Shown here: in pieces, positions 41,098-49,735 of the stretch
Position numbering within the stretch: the stretch's first letter is position 1
Layout of the letters: each line of letters starts with the position of its first letter
From: Eubacterium sp.
GTDB taxonomy: Bacteria > Bacillota > Clostridia > Lachnospirales > Lachnospiraceae
Direction of reading: 5' to 3'
Length of the DNA: 52,280 bases
NCBI GenBank assembly: GCA_022764165.1
Contig: JALERM010000108.1
Location: 1 to 52,280, forward strand
Made by a program: the position numbers and the translations under genes
Notes under the pieces: model-generated
What the model was told of the DNA's origin: nothing
Database searches by the model: none
What the model saw: only the letters and a program-made list of their open reading frames with translations

Positions 41098-41994
41098 ATG
41101 GCAGAAGAAATGTTTAAGGCGACATTGATGGGTGGATTTGATAAAGACGATGTACTGGCAAAGGTGCAGAAGATGAAAGACGAGGCTTATGCAGAAAAAA
41201 ACAAATTAATCAAAGCAGGAAAAGATAAAGATAAAAAGATTGCAGAACTGAAGCGTCAGCTGAATCTGAAAGATGCGGAGAGAGAACAACTGATGGATGA
41301 ACTGCGGACTCAGCATGAGAACGAAATGAATGAGATCCGGATGCAGCATAAGAATGAATTGAATGAGCTGAGTGTTCAGCATAAGAATGAACTGGAAGAA
41401 CTGAGGATTCAGCAGGAAGAGGCTTTGGGTGATATCCGTCAGCGACTGCGCATAAAAGAAGAACAAAAAGACAGGTTGGAGAGGGATATTTCTGTAAAAT
41501 ATCAGAAATATATAGACCGTTATGATCTGATAGGGAATCTGGTTCTGGAATCCCAGGAAAAAGCAGAAAGAATTATTGCAGACGCAGAACAGAAACGTGA
41601 TATGCTGATGGAAGAGGCACGTGTGGAGGCTCAGAAATGTCTGGATGCTGTACAGTCGGAGGTAGATGAAAAACTGGCAGAAGGAAAACGGAAATACATT
41701 GCTGTGCAGGAAGAGATGAATGAGATTGTGGAGCTGATCAATCAGGCCCAGAGAAGATTTATGGCATCCTACCGTGAAGTACATCAGATTATCAGTTCCA
41801 TGCCTGAATCTATGCGTGAACTGGAAGATGAAGTTGAGGAGGATAATAACAAAAGACAGGCAGAAGATGAAATGATTACCAAAATAGCCAGCCAGGAAGC
41901 AGATGAAGAGAATCAGGAGAGTCTGGATGAGGAAGATGATGGTATGATAGAGGAACAGCTTATTCATATTCTGCGTGATGATGAGGAAGAGTAA
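41098..41994 (+). CDS. DivIVA-like long coiled-coil protein
   Basis: 298 residues, nearly all helical. N-terminus FKATLMGGFDKDDVLAKVQKMKDEA, resembling the Gly/Phe-led head of DivIVA-type proteins. Residues about 65-110 hold repeats of QHKNELNEL type: QHENEMNEIRM, QHKNELNELSV, QHKNELEELRI, QQEEALGDI, an 11-residue (hendecad) period. A second coil (150-240, KAERIIADAEQKRDMLMEEA) precedes a very acidic tail. No membrane segment. Probably a scaffold in division or cell-wall growth; exact role unknown. Lies between two cell-wall hydrolase genes. Confidence 0.65.
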   Translation: MAEEMFKATLMGGFDKDDVLAKVQKMKDEAYAEKNKLIKAGKDKDKKIAELKRQLNLKDAEREQLMDELRTQHENEMNEIRMQHKNELNELSVQHKNELEELRIQQEEALGDIRQRLRIKEEQKDRLERDISVKYQKYIDRYDLIGNLVLESQEKAERIIADAEQKRDMLMEEARVEAQKCLDAVQSEVDEKLAEGKRKYIAVQEEMNEIVELINQAQRRFMASYREVHQIISSMPESMRELEDEVEEDNNKRQAEDEMITKIASQEADEENQESLDEEDDGMIEEQLIHILRDDEEE

Positions 41995-42058
41995 TAAATG
42001 GAAAGAAAAAACTTTCGGGGGCATATACTTAAAAGAATAAGCTCCCTGGAGTTTTTTT

Positions 42059-42772
42059 GTGAAAAGGAAAATAATAGAATTGAGTATGGCAGTTTTTCTG
42101 CTGATTGGAGTTTTCTTTCTTGCCCGTGAAGGGGCTGAGATGGCGGCCGGAGAAAATAAGGATTATGACTACACGGTGGTTCTGGATCCGGGGCATGGAG
42201 GAAGTGATCCGGGGAAGGTGGGCGTACATAAAGAACAGGAGAAAGAAATTAATTTGCAGATTGCTTTGCTGGTGAAAGAAATTCTGGAGCAGGAAAAAGT
42301 TAAGGTGATTATGACACGGGAATCGGATAAAGGACTGGCGGATGAAAGTGCATCAAATAAAAAAGTTCAGGATCTTAAGCACAGATGTAGTCTGATTCAT
42401 CAGGTTCAGCCGGACTGTGTGATCAGCATTCACCAGAACAGCTATCCGGATGCTTCTGTCAAGGGGGCACAGGTATTTTACTATGAAGATTCACAGGAAG
42501 GAAAAATACTCGCTGATATTCTTCAGAAACATCTGGTGGAATCCCTGGATAAAGAAAACCACCGGCAGGCAAAAGGAAACAGGAGTTATTATCTCTTGAA
42601 AAAAACAGATGCATTGACAGTTATTGTGGAGTGTGGCTTTTTAAGCCACCCGGAGGAAGCAGCTCAATTAACTTCAAAGGAATATCAAAAAAAGGTTGCA
42701 GCTGCAATTTGTGAGGGTACAATGGAATACCTGAAAGAAAAATTACCTCTTGCCCCCGTGAGCTGTCTCTAG
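42059..42772 (+). CDS. cwlD: N-acetylmuramoyl-L-alanine amidase, CwlD type (Amidase_3)
   Basis: 237 residues from GTG 42059; no better ATG is nearby. Signal/anchor helix at about 6-26, then the zinc amidase: VVLDPGHGGSDPG (first zinc His), Glu in EKEINLQIAL (second ligand), ISIHQNSYPD (third), and catalytic Glu in VIVECGFLSHPEEA. In spore formers CwlD strips peptides from muramic acid to allow muramic-delta-lactam formation in cortex. Single domain, no cell-wall binding repeats. Confidence 0.9.
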   Translation: MKRKIIELSMAVFLLIGVFFLAREGAEMAAGENKDYDYTVVLDPGHGGSDPGKVGVHKEQEKEINLQIALLVKEILEQEKVKVIMTRESDKGLADESASNKKVQDLKHRCSLIHQVQPDCVISIHQNSYPDASVKGAQVFYYEDSQEGKILADILQKHLVESLDKENHRQAKGNRSYYLLKKTDALTVIVECGFLSHPEEAAQLTSKEYQKKVAAAICEGTMEYLKEKLPLAPVSCL

Positions 42773-42817
42773 TATACTGAAACTAGTGTTGAAGGACAGA
42801 GAAATAAGGTGATTAAA

Positions 42818-43867
42818 ATGAAAACAAAAGTAATCCGGATGAAGCCCGGGGATTTTGACCGGGAAGCTGTGCAGGAAGCCGGAAGAATTATCAGGGAGGG
42901 CGGACTTGTGGCGTTTCCAACGGAAACGGTTTATGGTCTTGGAGGAAATGCACTGGATGAACTGGCAGCACAAAAAATTTATCATGCCAAGGGAAGACCC
43001 TCTGATAATCCGCTGATCATTCACATTGCAGACATGGATTCCCTGGAAAAAATCGTGACAGAGATACCGGAGAAAGCCAGGCTTCTGGCTGATGCCTATT
43101 GGCCGGGACCACTGACAATGATATTTCCGAAAAGTGATATTGTTCCCTGTGGGACCACAGGAGGTATGGATACCGTGGCAGTGAGGATGCCAGATCATCC
43201 ACTTGCTCTCGCATTGATTCGTGCGGGAGGGGGATATATAGCTGCCCCCAGTGCCAATACTTCAGGGCGTCCAAGTCCTACCAGGTCAGAACATGTAGAA
43301 GAAGATCTGACCGGGAAGATTGATATGATACTGGATGGAGGTCCGGTGGGGATTGGTCTGGAATCCACAATCATTGATTTTGCAGAAGATATTCCTACGA
43401 TTTTGAGACCCGGATATATCAACAGACAGATGTTGGAAGACATTATTGGTCCGGTGGAGATAGATCGTGGATTGATTGCGGCTGACAGTGGTATCCGTCC
43501 CAAAGCACCCGGAATGAAGTATCGTCATTATGCTCCAAACGCTGAATTGGTGGTGGTAGAAGGTGCGCAGGAAAATGTTCAGGAAAAAATACGGGAATTA
43601 GCTGAAGAAAAAATCAGACAGGGATATCAGGTAGGAATTATTGCCACAGATGAAAGCTCGGATGCGTATCCGCTGGGTCTGGTAAAGAAAATCGGAACAA
43701 GGAAAAACGAAGAGAGTATTGCCCTGCATTTGTTTGGTATTCTCAGAGAATTTGATGATTGTGAGGTATCTTTTATTTATTCGGAGGCATTTAATACTCC
43801 CCGTATGGGGCAGGCAATTATGAATCGACTTTTAAAAGCGGCAGGACAGCAGAAGATTCAGGTGTGA
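42818..43867 (+). CDS. tsaC: Threonylcarbamoyl-AMP synthase (Sua5/YwlC type)
   Basis: 349 residues from ATG 42818, AAGGTG 7 bases ahead. YrdC-like domain (about 15-200): GGLVAFPTETVYGLGGNA, KIYHAKGRPSDNPLIIHI, WPGPLTMIFPKS, MPDHPLALALI, APSANTSGRPSPT. The linker PGMKYRHYAP leads into the C-terminal Sua5 domain (about 240-345), so this is the long Sua5 form. It makes threonylcarbamoyl-AMP from Thr, bicarbonate and ATP for t6A37 of ANN-decoding tRNAs. Nine bases before the phosphatase-like gene. Confidence 0.95.
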   Translation: MKTKVIRMKPGDFDREAVQEAGRIIREGGLVAFPTETVYGLGGNALDELAAQKIYHAKGRPSDNPLIIHIADMDSLEKIVTEIPEKARLLADAYWPGPLTMIFPKSDIVPCGTTGGMDTVAVRMPDHPLALALIRAGGGYIAAPSANTSGRPSPTRSEHVEEDLTGKIDMILDGGPVGIGLESTIIDFAEDIPTILRPGYINRQMLEDIIGPVEIDRGLIAADSGIRPKAPGMKYRHYAPNAELVVVEGAQENVQEKIRELAEEKIRQGYQVGIIATDESSDAYPLGLVKKIGTRKNEESIALHLFGILREFDDCEVSFIYSEAFNTPRMGQAIMNRLLKAAGQQKIQV

Positions 43868-43876
43868 GGAAATATA

Positions 43877-44338
43877 ATGGTAGTACGGTATAAAAAACTT
43901 ATTTTTGTAGATACCAATGATAATTGCAGAGCTCCCATGGCAAAATTCATTTTAAAAAGAAAATTCCTGACCAATCCTCTGACAATTGAATCCCGGGGGC
44001 TTGTGGTGTTGTTTCCAGAACCAATGATGCCAAAGGCAGAGATGGTTCTGGAAAAAAACGGATACCCGACTCCGGTACACATTGCCTGCCAGTTAAAGCA
44101 GGAAGATATTGATAATGACGTTCTTCTCTTGACAATGGAGGACAGACAAAAGGCAGAGATTTGGGGAACCTTTGAAAATGCGCCCCATGTTTATACACTC
44201 AGGGAATATGTGGGTGAGTCCGGTGATATACCGATACTACATGGGCAGCCACTGGAAGTATATGCACAGTGTTATACAGAAATAGAACTTTTATTAAGAA
44301 AACTGGTAATCAGATTAAATGAAGAGGAGGAATTGTAA
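43877..44338 (+). CDS. Low-molecular-weight phosphatase-like protein lacking the catalytic cysteine
   Basis: 153 residues. N-terminal KLIFVDTNDNCRAPMAKFIL aligns with the LMW-PTP/arginine phosphatase P-loop FVCTGNTCRSPMAE, but the nucleophilic Cys is Asp; the loop Gly and Ser are also changed, while the Arg and second Cys are kept. The rest (SRGLVVLFPEPMMPKAEMVL) matches the SRG...P motif region. The C-terminal loop with the general-acid Asp is not obvious (LREYVGESGDIPI is the nearest). It occupies the ywlE position between tsaC and rpiB. Probably not a Cys-dependent phosphatase; may bind phospho-ligands or act otherwise. Confidence 0.75.
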   Translation: MVVRYKKLIFVDTNDNCRAPMAKFILKRKFLTNPLTIESRGLVVLFPEPMMPKAEMVLEKNGYPTPVHIACQLKQEDIDNDVLLLTMEDRQKAEIWGTFENAPHVYTLREYVGESGDIPILHGQPLEVYAQCYTEIELLLRKLVIRLNEEEEL

Positions 44339-44772
44339 TGATAGCAGTTGGATGTGATCATGGTGGTTATGAATTGAAGAAAGAAATTCTGGCGTATCTG
44401 GATCAGAAAGGAATTGAGTACAAAGATTTTGGCTGTGACAGTACAGCATCGGTAGACTATCCGGTCTATGCACGGAAAGTGGCTCATGCGATTCTGGATG
44501 GAAGCTGTGAGAAAGGAATTCTGATCTGTGGCACAGGAATCGGAATTTCTATCGCTGCCAATAAGATTCCGGGAATCCGGGCTGCATTGTGTACGGACTG
44601 TTTTTGTGCACAGGCAACCAGAGAGCATAATGATGCCAATATTCTGGCTCTGGGAGGAAGAGTTGTCGGACCGGGACTTGCGATTAAGATCGTACAGACA
44701 TTCCTGGATACACCTTTTTCCAATGATGAACGTCACAAACGCCGGATTTGTTTGATTGAATCGGAAGAATAA
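44338..44772 (+). CDS. rpiB: Ribose-5-phosphate isomerase B
   Basis: 144 residues; the ATG shares one base with the preceding stop. RpiB/LacAB fold: MIAVGCDHGGYELKKEI, SVDYPVYA, GILICGTGIGISIAANK (active-site Cys in ICGTG), REHNDANILALGGR. Interconverts ribose-5-phosphate and ribulose-5-phosphate. Adjacent to upp, as in the Bacillus ywlF region. Confidence 0.96.
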   Translation: MIAVGCDHGGYELKKEILAYLDQKGIEYKDFGCDSTASVDYPVYARKVAHAILDGSCEKGILICGTGIGISIAANKIPGIRAALCTDCFCAQATREHNDANILALGGRVVGPGLAIKIVQTFLDTPFSNDERHKRRICLIESEE

Positions 44773-44810
44773 ATAAAAATCGTAATTCCTAACAGGAGGA
44801 AAGTGTACAA

Positions 44811-45440
44811 ATGTCAAAGATAGTAGTTATGGATCATCCTCTGATCCAGCATAAGATTGGTATTATCAGAAAAGAGGAGACAAGTTCCAAAGAATTTCGT
44901 GAAATGATCAGCGAAATTGCTATGTTGATGTGTTACGAGGCAACCAGAGATCTGAAATTGGCAGATGTGAAGATTCACACGCCGATTGCAGATACCACTG
45001 CGAAAGAACTGGCTGGAAAAAAACTGGCAGTCGTTCCGATTCTTCGTGCCGGTCTGGGTATGGTGGAAGGAATGCTGGCCATGATTCCAGCAGCTAAAAT
45101 CGGTCATATCGGACTTTATCGTGATCCAGAAACACTGGCACCGGTAGAGTATTACTGTAAATTGCCGGCAGATTGTTCGGAAAGAGATGTCTTTGTAGTA
45201 GATCCTATGCTGGCAACCGGAGGTTCTGCAGCAGCAGCGATTCAGATGCTGAAAGACAAAGGAGTGAGGAATATTCGGTTTATGTGCATTATTGCCGCTC
45301 CGGAAGGAATTAAGAAAATGCAGGAATGTCATCCGGATGTGGATCTGTATATCGGTGCACTTGATGATCATCTGAACGATCATGGATATATTGTTCCGGG
45401 TCTGGGAGATGCAGGAGACCGTATATTCGGAACAAAATAA
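44811..45440 (+). CDS. upp: Uracil phosphoribosyltransferase
   Basis: 209 residues, AGGAGGAA ahead. [20 protein letters not shown] at the N-terminus, [16 protein letters not shown], the PRPP loop [19 protein letters not shown], and C-terminal [16 protein letters not shown] are all family signatures. Salvages uracil to UMP with PRPP, which RpiB helps supply. Followed by dCMP deaminase, another pyrimidine enzyme. Confidence 0.97.
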   Translation: MSKIVVMDHPLIQHKIGIIRKEETSSKEFREMISEIAMLMCYEATRDLKLADVKIHTPIADTTAKELAGKKLAVVPILRAGLGMVEGMLAMIPAAKIGHIGLYRDPETLAPVEYYCKLPADCSERDVFVVDPMLATGGSAAAAIQMLKDKGVRNIRFMCIIAAPEGIKKMQECHPDVDLYIGALDDHLNDHGYIVPGLGDAGDRIFGTK

Positions 45441-45476
45441 GAATAGCAGATCTGGAGCAGCCGGGGAGGTTTTGCG

Positions 45477-45962
45477 ATGAAAGGGAAAAGAGAAGATTAT
45501 ATTACCTGGGATGAGTATTTTATGGGAGTTGCAAAACTCTCAGGAATGCGGTCAAAGGATCCCAACTCACAGGTGGGTGCATGTATTGTCAGCCAGGATA
45601 ATAAGATTATGTCTATGGGCTACAATGGATTTCCGATGGGATGTTCTGATGATGAATTTCCCTGGACCCGTGAGGGTGATGCCATGGATACAAAATATCT
45701 TTATGTGACTCACAGCGAATTGAATGCTATTCTAAATTATCGGGGAGGGTCTTTGGAGGGTGCAAAACTCTATGTTTCCTTATTCCCCTGCAACGAATGT
45801 GCGAAAGCTATTATTCAGTCTGGAATCAAGACTATCGTTTACGAAGTGGACAAGTATCCGGATACGCCGGCTGTAAAGGCATCAAAAAGAATGTTGGATG
45901 CGGCGGGGGTCAGATACTATCAGTACAACCATACCGGACGTAGAATTGAAATTACAGTCTGA
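45477..45962 (+). CDS. dCMP deaminase (ComEB type)
   Basis: 161 residues. Zinc site His-Ala/Ser-Glu and PCxxC: THSELNAI and LFPCNECAKAI, with WDEYFMGVAKLSGMRSKDPNSQVGA and YNGFPMGCSDDEFPW at the N-terminus, typical of deoxycytidylate deaminase. Converts dCMP to dUMP for thymidylate synthesis; usually allosterically controlled by dCTP/dTTP. Last gene of the run that began with the GH18 protein. Confidence 0.93.
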   Translation: MKGKREDYITWDEYFMGVAKLSGMRSKDPNSQVGACIVSQDNKIMSMGYNGFPMGCSDDEFPWTREGDAMDTKYLYVTHSELNAILNYRGGSLEGAKLYVSLFPCNECAKAIIQSGIKTIVYEVDKYPDTPAVKASKRMLDAAGVRYYQYNHTGRRIEITV

Positions 45963-45980
45963 GTTCGACTGCGGATGGGG

Positions 45981-46072
45981 TTGACAAAACCAGAAGATTT
46001 GGGTAGAATTTGAGCAAGGTGTATGGAGTAAAAAAGTGTTTTGCCGATTACACCTTGCATTTACCTTTTTAT
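45981..46072 (+). promoter_or_regulatory. Promoter reading directly into a terminator hairpin (mini transcription unit?)
   Basis: A near-consensus promoter, -35 TTGACA (45981-45986), 17-base spacer, -10 TAGAAT (46004-46009), is followed within a few bases by GCAAGGTGTA (46014-46023) and its exact inverse TACACCTTGC (46049-46058), then ATTTACCTTTTTATTTG. The hairpin can serve as terminator for dCMP deaminase, but the promoter would make a stem-loop RNA of about 55 bases. Confidence 0.55.
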
Positions 46073-46101
46073 TTGAAAAAGGAATGACGATATTTTGTAA
46101 T
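46073..46101 (+). promoter_or_regulatory. Promoter of the proS T-box transcript
   Basis: -35 TTGAAA (46073-46078), 17-base spacer, -10 TGTAAT (46096-46101), just ahead of the T-box stem I. Confidence 0.55.
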
Positions 46102-46109
46102 AAAAAAAG

Positions 46110-46347
46110 TAAAATGGCGTAGATGGGAATAGTACATAGAGACCAATCTCCAGAGAGGAAATCATTGGTGGAAGATTTCTGTGCGGGATGTATGGAACCG
46201 GCCCCGGAGCTGCCTGTGATAAGCGGGACGCGTACTTTGGCGTTAAGAAAGTAAGGTAAAGAGTGAGCAGCCTGGATGAGGGCTGTTAATCAGGGTGGTA
46301 CCGCCGGACAGTGTCTGGTCCCTATGCAGTGGGATTGGATGCTTTTT
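46110..46347 (+). promoter_or_regulatory. T-box riboswitch, proline specifier
   Basis: The T-box core AGGGTGGTACCGCC is at about 46294-46307 (antiterminator bulge pairing with the tRNA acceptor end). Stem I elements precede it: AGTA bulge in TAGTACAT, AGAGAGG and GGTGGAAG distal motifs. The specifier reads GAA-CCG (46195-46200), the proline codon CCG, which agrees with proS downstream. After the antiterminator, GGTCCC/GGGATT and TTTTTT (46342-46347) form the terminator. Uncharged tRNA-Pro binding is expected to allow readthrough into proS. Confidence 0.9.
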
Positions 46348-46396
46348 TATATTACAGGAAAGTCCTCTGACTTTCTATGACATAAAAAAACGCCGG

Positions 46397-46446
46397 GCAG
46401 GATCGCACTGCGGTGGAAAATCCTGCAAAGCAGGATTCTTTTTGAT
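46397..46446 (+). promoter_or_regulatory. Second attenuator-like structure between T-box and proS
   Basis: Three mutually pairing segments: GCAGGAT (46397-46403), AATCCTGC (46419-46426) and GCAGGATT (46430-46437) followed by CTTTTTTG. Segment 2 can pair with 1, leaving 3 free, or with 3 to form a perfect 8-base terminator with a 3-base loop and U-tract. It ends 25 bases before the proS ATG. Another small hairpin GGAAAGTC-CTCT-GACTTTC is at 46358-46376. Confidence 0.65.
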
Positions 46447-46471
46447 TAAGTAAAACATGGAGGAAAGAGAA

Positions 46472-47911
46472 ATGGCGAAGGATAAGAAGCTGGTAGAAGC
46501 AATTACTTCTATGGAAGAAGATTTTGCACAGTGGTATACCGATATTGTTAAAAAAGCAGAACTGGTAGATTACACAAGTGTAAAAGGATGTATGGTAATC
46601 AAACCGGCAGGTTATGCTATCTGGGAGAATATTCAGCATGAACTGGACAGAAGATTTAAAGAGACAGGTGTGGAAAATGTATATCTTCCAATGTTCATTC
46701 CGGAAAGTCTTCTTCAGAAAGAAAAAGATCATGTAGAAGGATTTGCACCGGAAGTTGCATGGGTAACTCACGGAGGATTGGAGCCGTTGCAGGAACGTCT
46801 TTGTGTAAGACCTACCTCAGAGACACTTTTCTGTGATCTGTATTCCAGAGACGTGCATTCTCACAGAGATCTTCCGAAACTTTACAACCAGTGGTGCTCT
46901 GTTGTTCGTTGGGAAAAAACTACACGTCCTTTCCTTCGTTCGAGAGAATTCCTGTGGCAGGAAGGTCATACCGCACATGCAACAGTAGAAGAGGCAGAAG
47001 AGAGAACCATTCAGATGTTGAATGTGTATGCAGATTTCTGTGAAGAAGTACTGGCTATTCCAGTCGTAAAAGGACGTAAGACAGATAAAGAAAAATTTGC
47101 AGGTGCAGAAGCAACTTATACAATCGAATCCCTGATGCATGACGGAAAAGCGCTGCAGTCCGGCACCAGCCATAATTTTGGTGATGGATTTGCCAGAGCA
47201 TTCGGCATTCAGTATGCAGATAAAGAGAATAAACTGCAGTATGTTCACCAGACTTCCTGGGGTATGACAACACGTATGATTGGTGCCATCATTATGGTAC
47301 ATGGTGATAACAGCGGTTTGAAACTTCCACCGAGAATTGCTCCGGTGCAGGCTGTGATTATTCCAATCCAGCAGAGAAAAGAAGGAGTTCTGGAAAAGGC
47401 AGCAGAACTGAATGCAGCTTTGAAGGCAGCAGGAATCCGTGCAAAAACAGATGATACAGACAAGAGTCCTGGATTCAAGTTCGCAGAACAGGAAATGAGA
47501 GGTATTCCGGTTCGTATCGAATGTGGTCCAAAAGATATCGAAGCAAACCAGGCTGTTGTAGTCAGAAGAGATACCAGAGAAAAAATCGTGGTATGTCTGG
47601 ATGAGTTGGCAGAGAAAGTACAGGAAATTCTGGATTCCATTCAGCATGACATGCTGGAGGCAGCAAGAAGTCACAGAGATTCTCATACTTACGTTGCCAC
47701 AAACTATGATGAATTCGTAACTACCATCAATGAAAAACCAGGATTTATCAAAGCAATGTGGTGTGGATGTCAGGAGTGCGAGGACAAGATTAAAGAAGAT
47801 ACAGCAGCTACTTCCCGCTGCATCCCGTTTGAACAGGAACATCTGTCAGATACCTGCGTATGTTGTGGAAAACCGGCGAAAAAAATGGTATACTGGGGAC
47901 GGGCATATTAA
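46472..47911 (+). CDS. proS: Prolyl-tRNA synthetase, short (archaeal/eukaryotic-type) form
   Basis: 479 residues from ATG 46472, GGAGGAAAG ahead; a 5-codon longer ATG at 46457 lies on the ribosome binding site. Class II motifs: [12 protein letters not shown] (motif 1 region), [34 protein letters not shown] (motif 2), [16 protein letters not shown] (motif 3). No inserted editing domain; instead the C-terminal ProS zinc domain ([19 protein letters not shown]) ending in an aromatic tyrosine (WGRAY). This is the ProS type without INS domain. Controlled by the proline T-box upstream. Confidence 0.96.
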   Translation: MAKDKKLVEAITSMEEDFAQWYTDIVKKAELVDYTSVKGCMVIKPAGYAIWENIQHELDRRFKETGVENVYLPMFIPESLLQKEKDHVEGFAPEVAWVTHGGLEPLQERLCVRPTSETLFCDLYSRDVHSHRDLPKLYNQWCSVVRWEKTTRPFLRSREFLWQEGHTAHATVEEAEERTIQMLNVYADFCEEVLAIPVVKGRKTDKEKFAGAEATYTIESLMHDGKALQSGTSHNFGDGFARAFGIQYADKENKLQYVHQTSWGMTTRMIGAIIMVHGDNSGLKLPPRIAPVQAVIIPIQQRKEGVLEKAAELNAALKAAGIRAKTDDTDKSPGFKFAEQEMRGIPVRIECGPKDIEANQAVVVRRDTREKIVVCLDELAEKVQEILDSIQHDMLEAARSHRDSHTYVATNYDEFVTTINEKPGFIKAMWCGCQECEDKIKEDTAATSRCIPFEQEHLSDTCVCCGKPAKKMVYWGRAY

Positions 47912-47990
47912 TTGTCAGAAGCAGGGTTATTATCCTGTCCGGTAACTCGTATAAGATTTAGACAAAAAAGAAAAACAGGAGGAGACTTCG

Positions 47991-49535
47991 TTGAAGAGAG
48001 AAACCGTAATTGTTCTTGATTTTGGTGGTCAGTACAATCAGCTGATCGCAAGACGTGTGCGGGAATGCAACGTGTACTGTGAAATTTACTCTTATAAAAC
48101 TGATATAGAAAAAATAAAAGAAATGAATCCGAAAGGTATCATTTTCACCGGCGGACCAAACAGTGTTTATCTGGAAGATTCACCAACTTATGCAGAAGAA
48201 ATTTATAATCTGGGTGTGCCGATTCTGGGCATTTGCTACGGTTCTCAGCTGATGATGCACCAGCTGGGCGGTCATGTATGTAAAGCTCCGGTTCGTGAGT
48301 ATGGAAAAATCGAAGTGACGGTCGATACAAACTCCCGCCTGTTTGAAAATGTATCCCCAAAAACTATCTGCTGGATGAGCCATAATGATTATATCGAAGA
48401 AAAAGCTCCGGGATTTGAGATTATTGCTCATACACCGGACTGCCCGGTGGCTGCCGTACAGAACGTAGAGAAAAAAATGTATGCAACCCAGTTCCACCCG
48501 GAAGTACTGCACACAAAAGAAGGCAAGACAATGCTGTCTAACTTTGTATATAATGTGTGCGAATGCTCCGGTGACTGGAAGATGGATTCCTTTGTGGAAG
48601 AGTCTATCAAAGCAATCCGCACAAAAGTAGGCGATGGAAAAGTTCTCTGTGCACTGTCCGGCGGGGTTGACTCCTCTGTGGCTGCAGTTATGCTTTCCAA
48701 AGCAGTTGGTAATCAGCTGACATGTGTATTTGTTGATCATGGGCTTCTTCGCAAAAATGAAGGAGACGAAGTAGAAGCAGTATTTGGTCCGGAAGGTCCC
48801 TATGACCTGAACTTTATCCGTGTCAATGCACAGGAAAGATTCTATGAGAAACTGAAAGGTGTCGAAGAACCTGAGCGTAAGCGTAAAATCATCGGTGAAG
48901 AATTTATCCGTGTATTTGAAGAGGAAGCTAAGAAAATTGGTGCAGTTGACTTCCTAGTACAGGGAACCATCTACCCGGACGTAGTGGAAAGCGGTGTGGG
49001 TGGAGAATCCACAGTCATCAAATCTCACCACAATGTGGGAGGCTTGCCTGATTATGTAGACTTTAAAGAAATCATCGAGCCTCTTCGTAACCTGTTCAAA
49101 GACGAAGTGCGTAAAGCTGGTCTGGAACTGGGAATCCCGGAATACCTGGTATTCCGTCAGCCATTCCCGGGACCGGGACTTGGTATCCGTATCATTGGTG
49201 AAGTAACCGCAGAAAAAGTAAAAATGGTACAGGATGCTGATGCCATCTGGAGAGAAGAAATTGCCAAAGCCGGAATCGACAAAGAAATCGGTCAGTACTT
49301 TGCGGCATTGACAAATATGAAATCTGTAGGTGTTATGGGGGATGAAAGAACCTATGATTATGCTATCGCGTTGAGGGCAGTTACTACTACAGACTTTATG
49401 ACTGCGGAGAGTGCAGAAATCCCGTGGGACGTAATCGGACGGACGACAAGCAGGATTGTTAATGAGGTGAAACACATTAACAGGGTAATGTACGATTGTA
49501 CCGGGAAACCGCCGGCTACGATTGAGTTTGAATAA
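47991..49535 (+). CDS. guaA: GMP synthase (glutamine-hydrolysing)
   Basis: 514 residues from TTG 47991 with AGGAGGAG ahead. Class I amidotransferase domain (1-190): [11 protein letters not shown] with nucleophile Cys, [10 protein letters not shown] with catalytic His-Glu. ATP pyrophosphatase domain: [14 protein letters not shown] (P-loop), then C-terminal dimerisation domain with [18 protein letters not shown] and ending KPPATIEFE. Converts XMP to GMP. Its 3' end is a well known integration site for mobile elements, and an element with its own integrase begins directly behind it here. Confidence 0.97.
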   Translation: MKRETVIVLDFGGQYNQLIARRVRECNVYCEIYSYKTDIEKIKEMNPKGIIFTGGPNSVYLEDSPTYAEEIYNLGVPILGICYGSQLMMHQLGGHVCKAPVREYGKIEVTVDTNSRLFENVSPKTICWMSHNDYIEEKAPGFEIIAHTPDCPVAAVQNVEKKMYATQFHPEVLHTKEGKTMLSNFVYNVCECSGDWKMDSFVEESIKAIRTKVGDGKVLCALSGGVDSSVAAVMLSKAVGNQLTCVFVDHGLLRKNEGDEVEAVFGPEGPYDLNFIRVNAQERFYEKLKGVEEPERKRKIIGEEFIRVFEEEAKKIGAVDFLVQGTIYPDVVESGVGGESTVIKSHHNVGGLPDYVDFKEIIEPLRNLFKDEVRKAGLELGIPEYLVFRQPFPGPGLGIRIIGEVTAEKVKMVQDADAIWREEIAKAGIDKEIGQYFAALTNMKSVGVMGDERTYDYAIALRAVTTTDFMTAESAEIPWDVIGRTTSRIVNEVKHINRVMYDCTGKPPATIEFE

Positions 49536-49676
49536 TGAAAAAAATCTGAGAACCCGCATAAACAGGGCGTTTGAGGGGCATCAAGGTTCTATTTGATAAC
49601 AAAATGATAACACTGGATATTTTGGTATTATTTATCAGGTATCCTGTGGTTATCAGGTAATATGTGTGAAACCAGC
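49536..49676. other. Probable attL end of an integrated element, with paired repeat boxes
   Basis: Non-coding region between guaA and the element genes. TGATAAC occurs at 49594-49600 and 49605-49611; its inverse appears in TTATCAGGTA at 49632-49641 and 49650-49659 (two exact 10-base copies 18 bases apart). Such paired direct and inverted boxes look like arm-type integrase or excisionase sites. The attachment core is expected at the guaA 3' end (about 49500-49540); the partner attR is outside the window. Confidence 0.5.
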
Positions 49677-49730
49677 AAAAAAGGTCTTACTGAATTGAGT
49701 GAAATCAATTTGGTAAGGCCTTTTTTTATT
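49677..49730. terminator. Bidirectional terminator at the element's left edge
   Basis: AAAAAAGGTCTTAC...AATTGA, loop GTGAAA, TCAATT...GTAAGGCCTTTTTTT: a long stem with two internal mismatches, A-rich on one side and T-rich on the other. It ends the minus-strand XRE gene and blocks readthrough from guaA. Confidence 0.85.
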
Positions 49731-49735
49731 GGTTT

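Noticed and set aside
46817-47842. 341-codon open frame antisense to proS
   Set aside because: Cys/Phe-rich shadow of proS without a ribosome binding site.
47912-47990. Purine riboswitch upstream of guaA
   Set aside because: The gap to proS is only about 80 bases and shows no purine-aptamer core or terminator; guaA is probably cotranscribed with proS.
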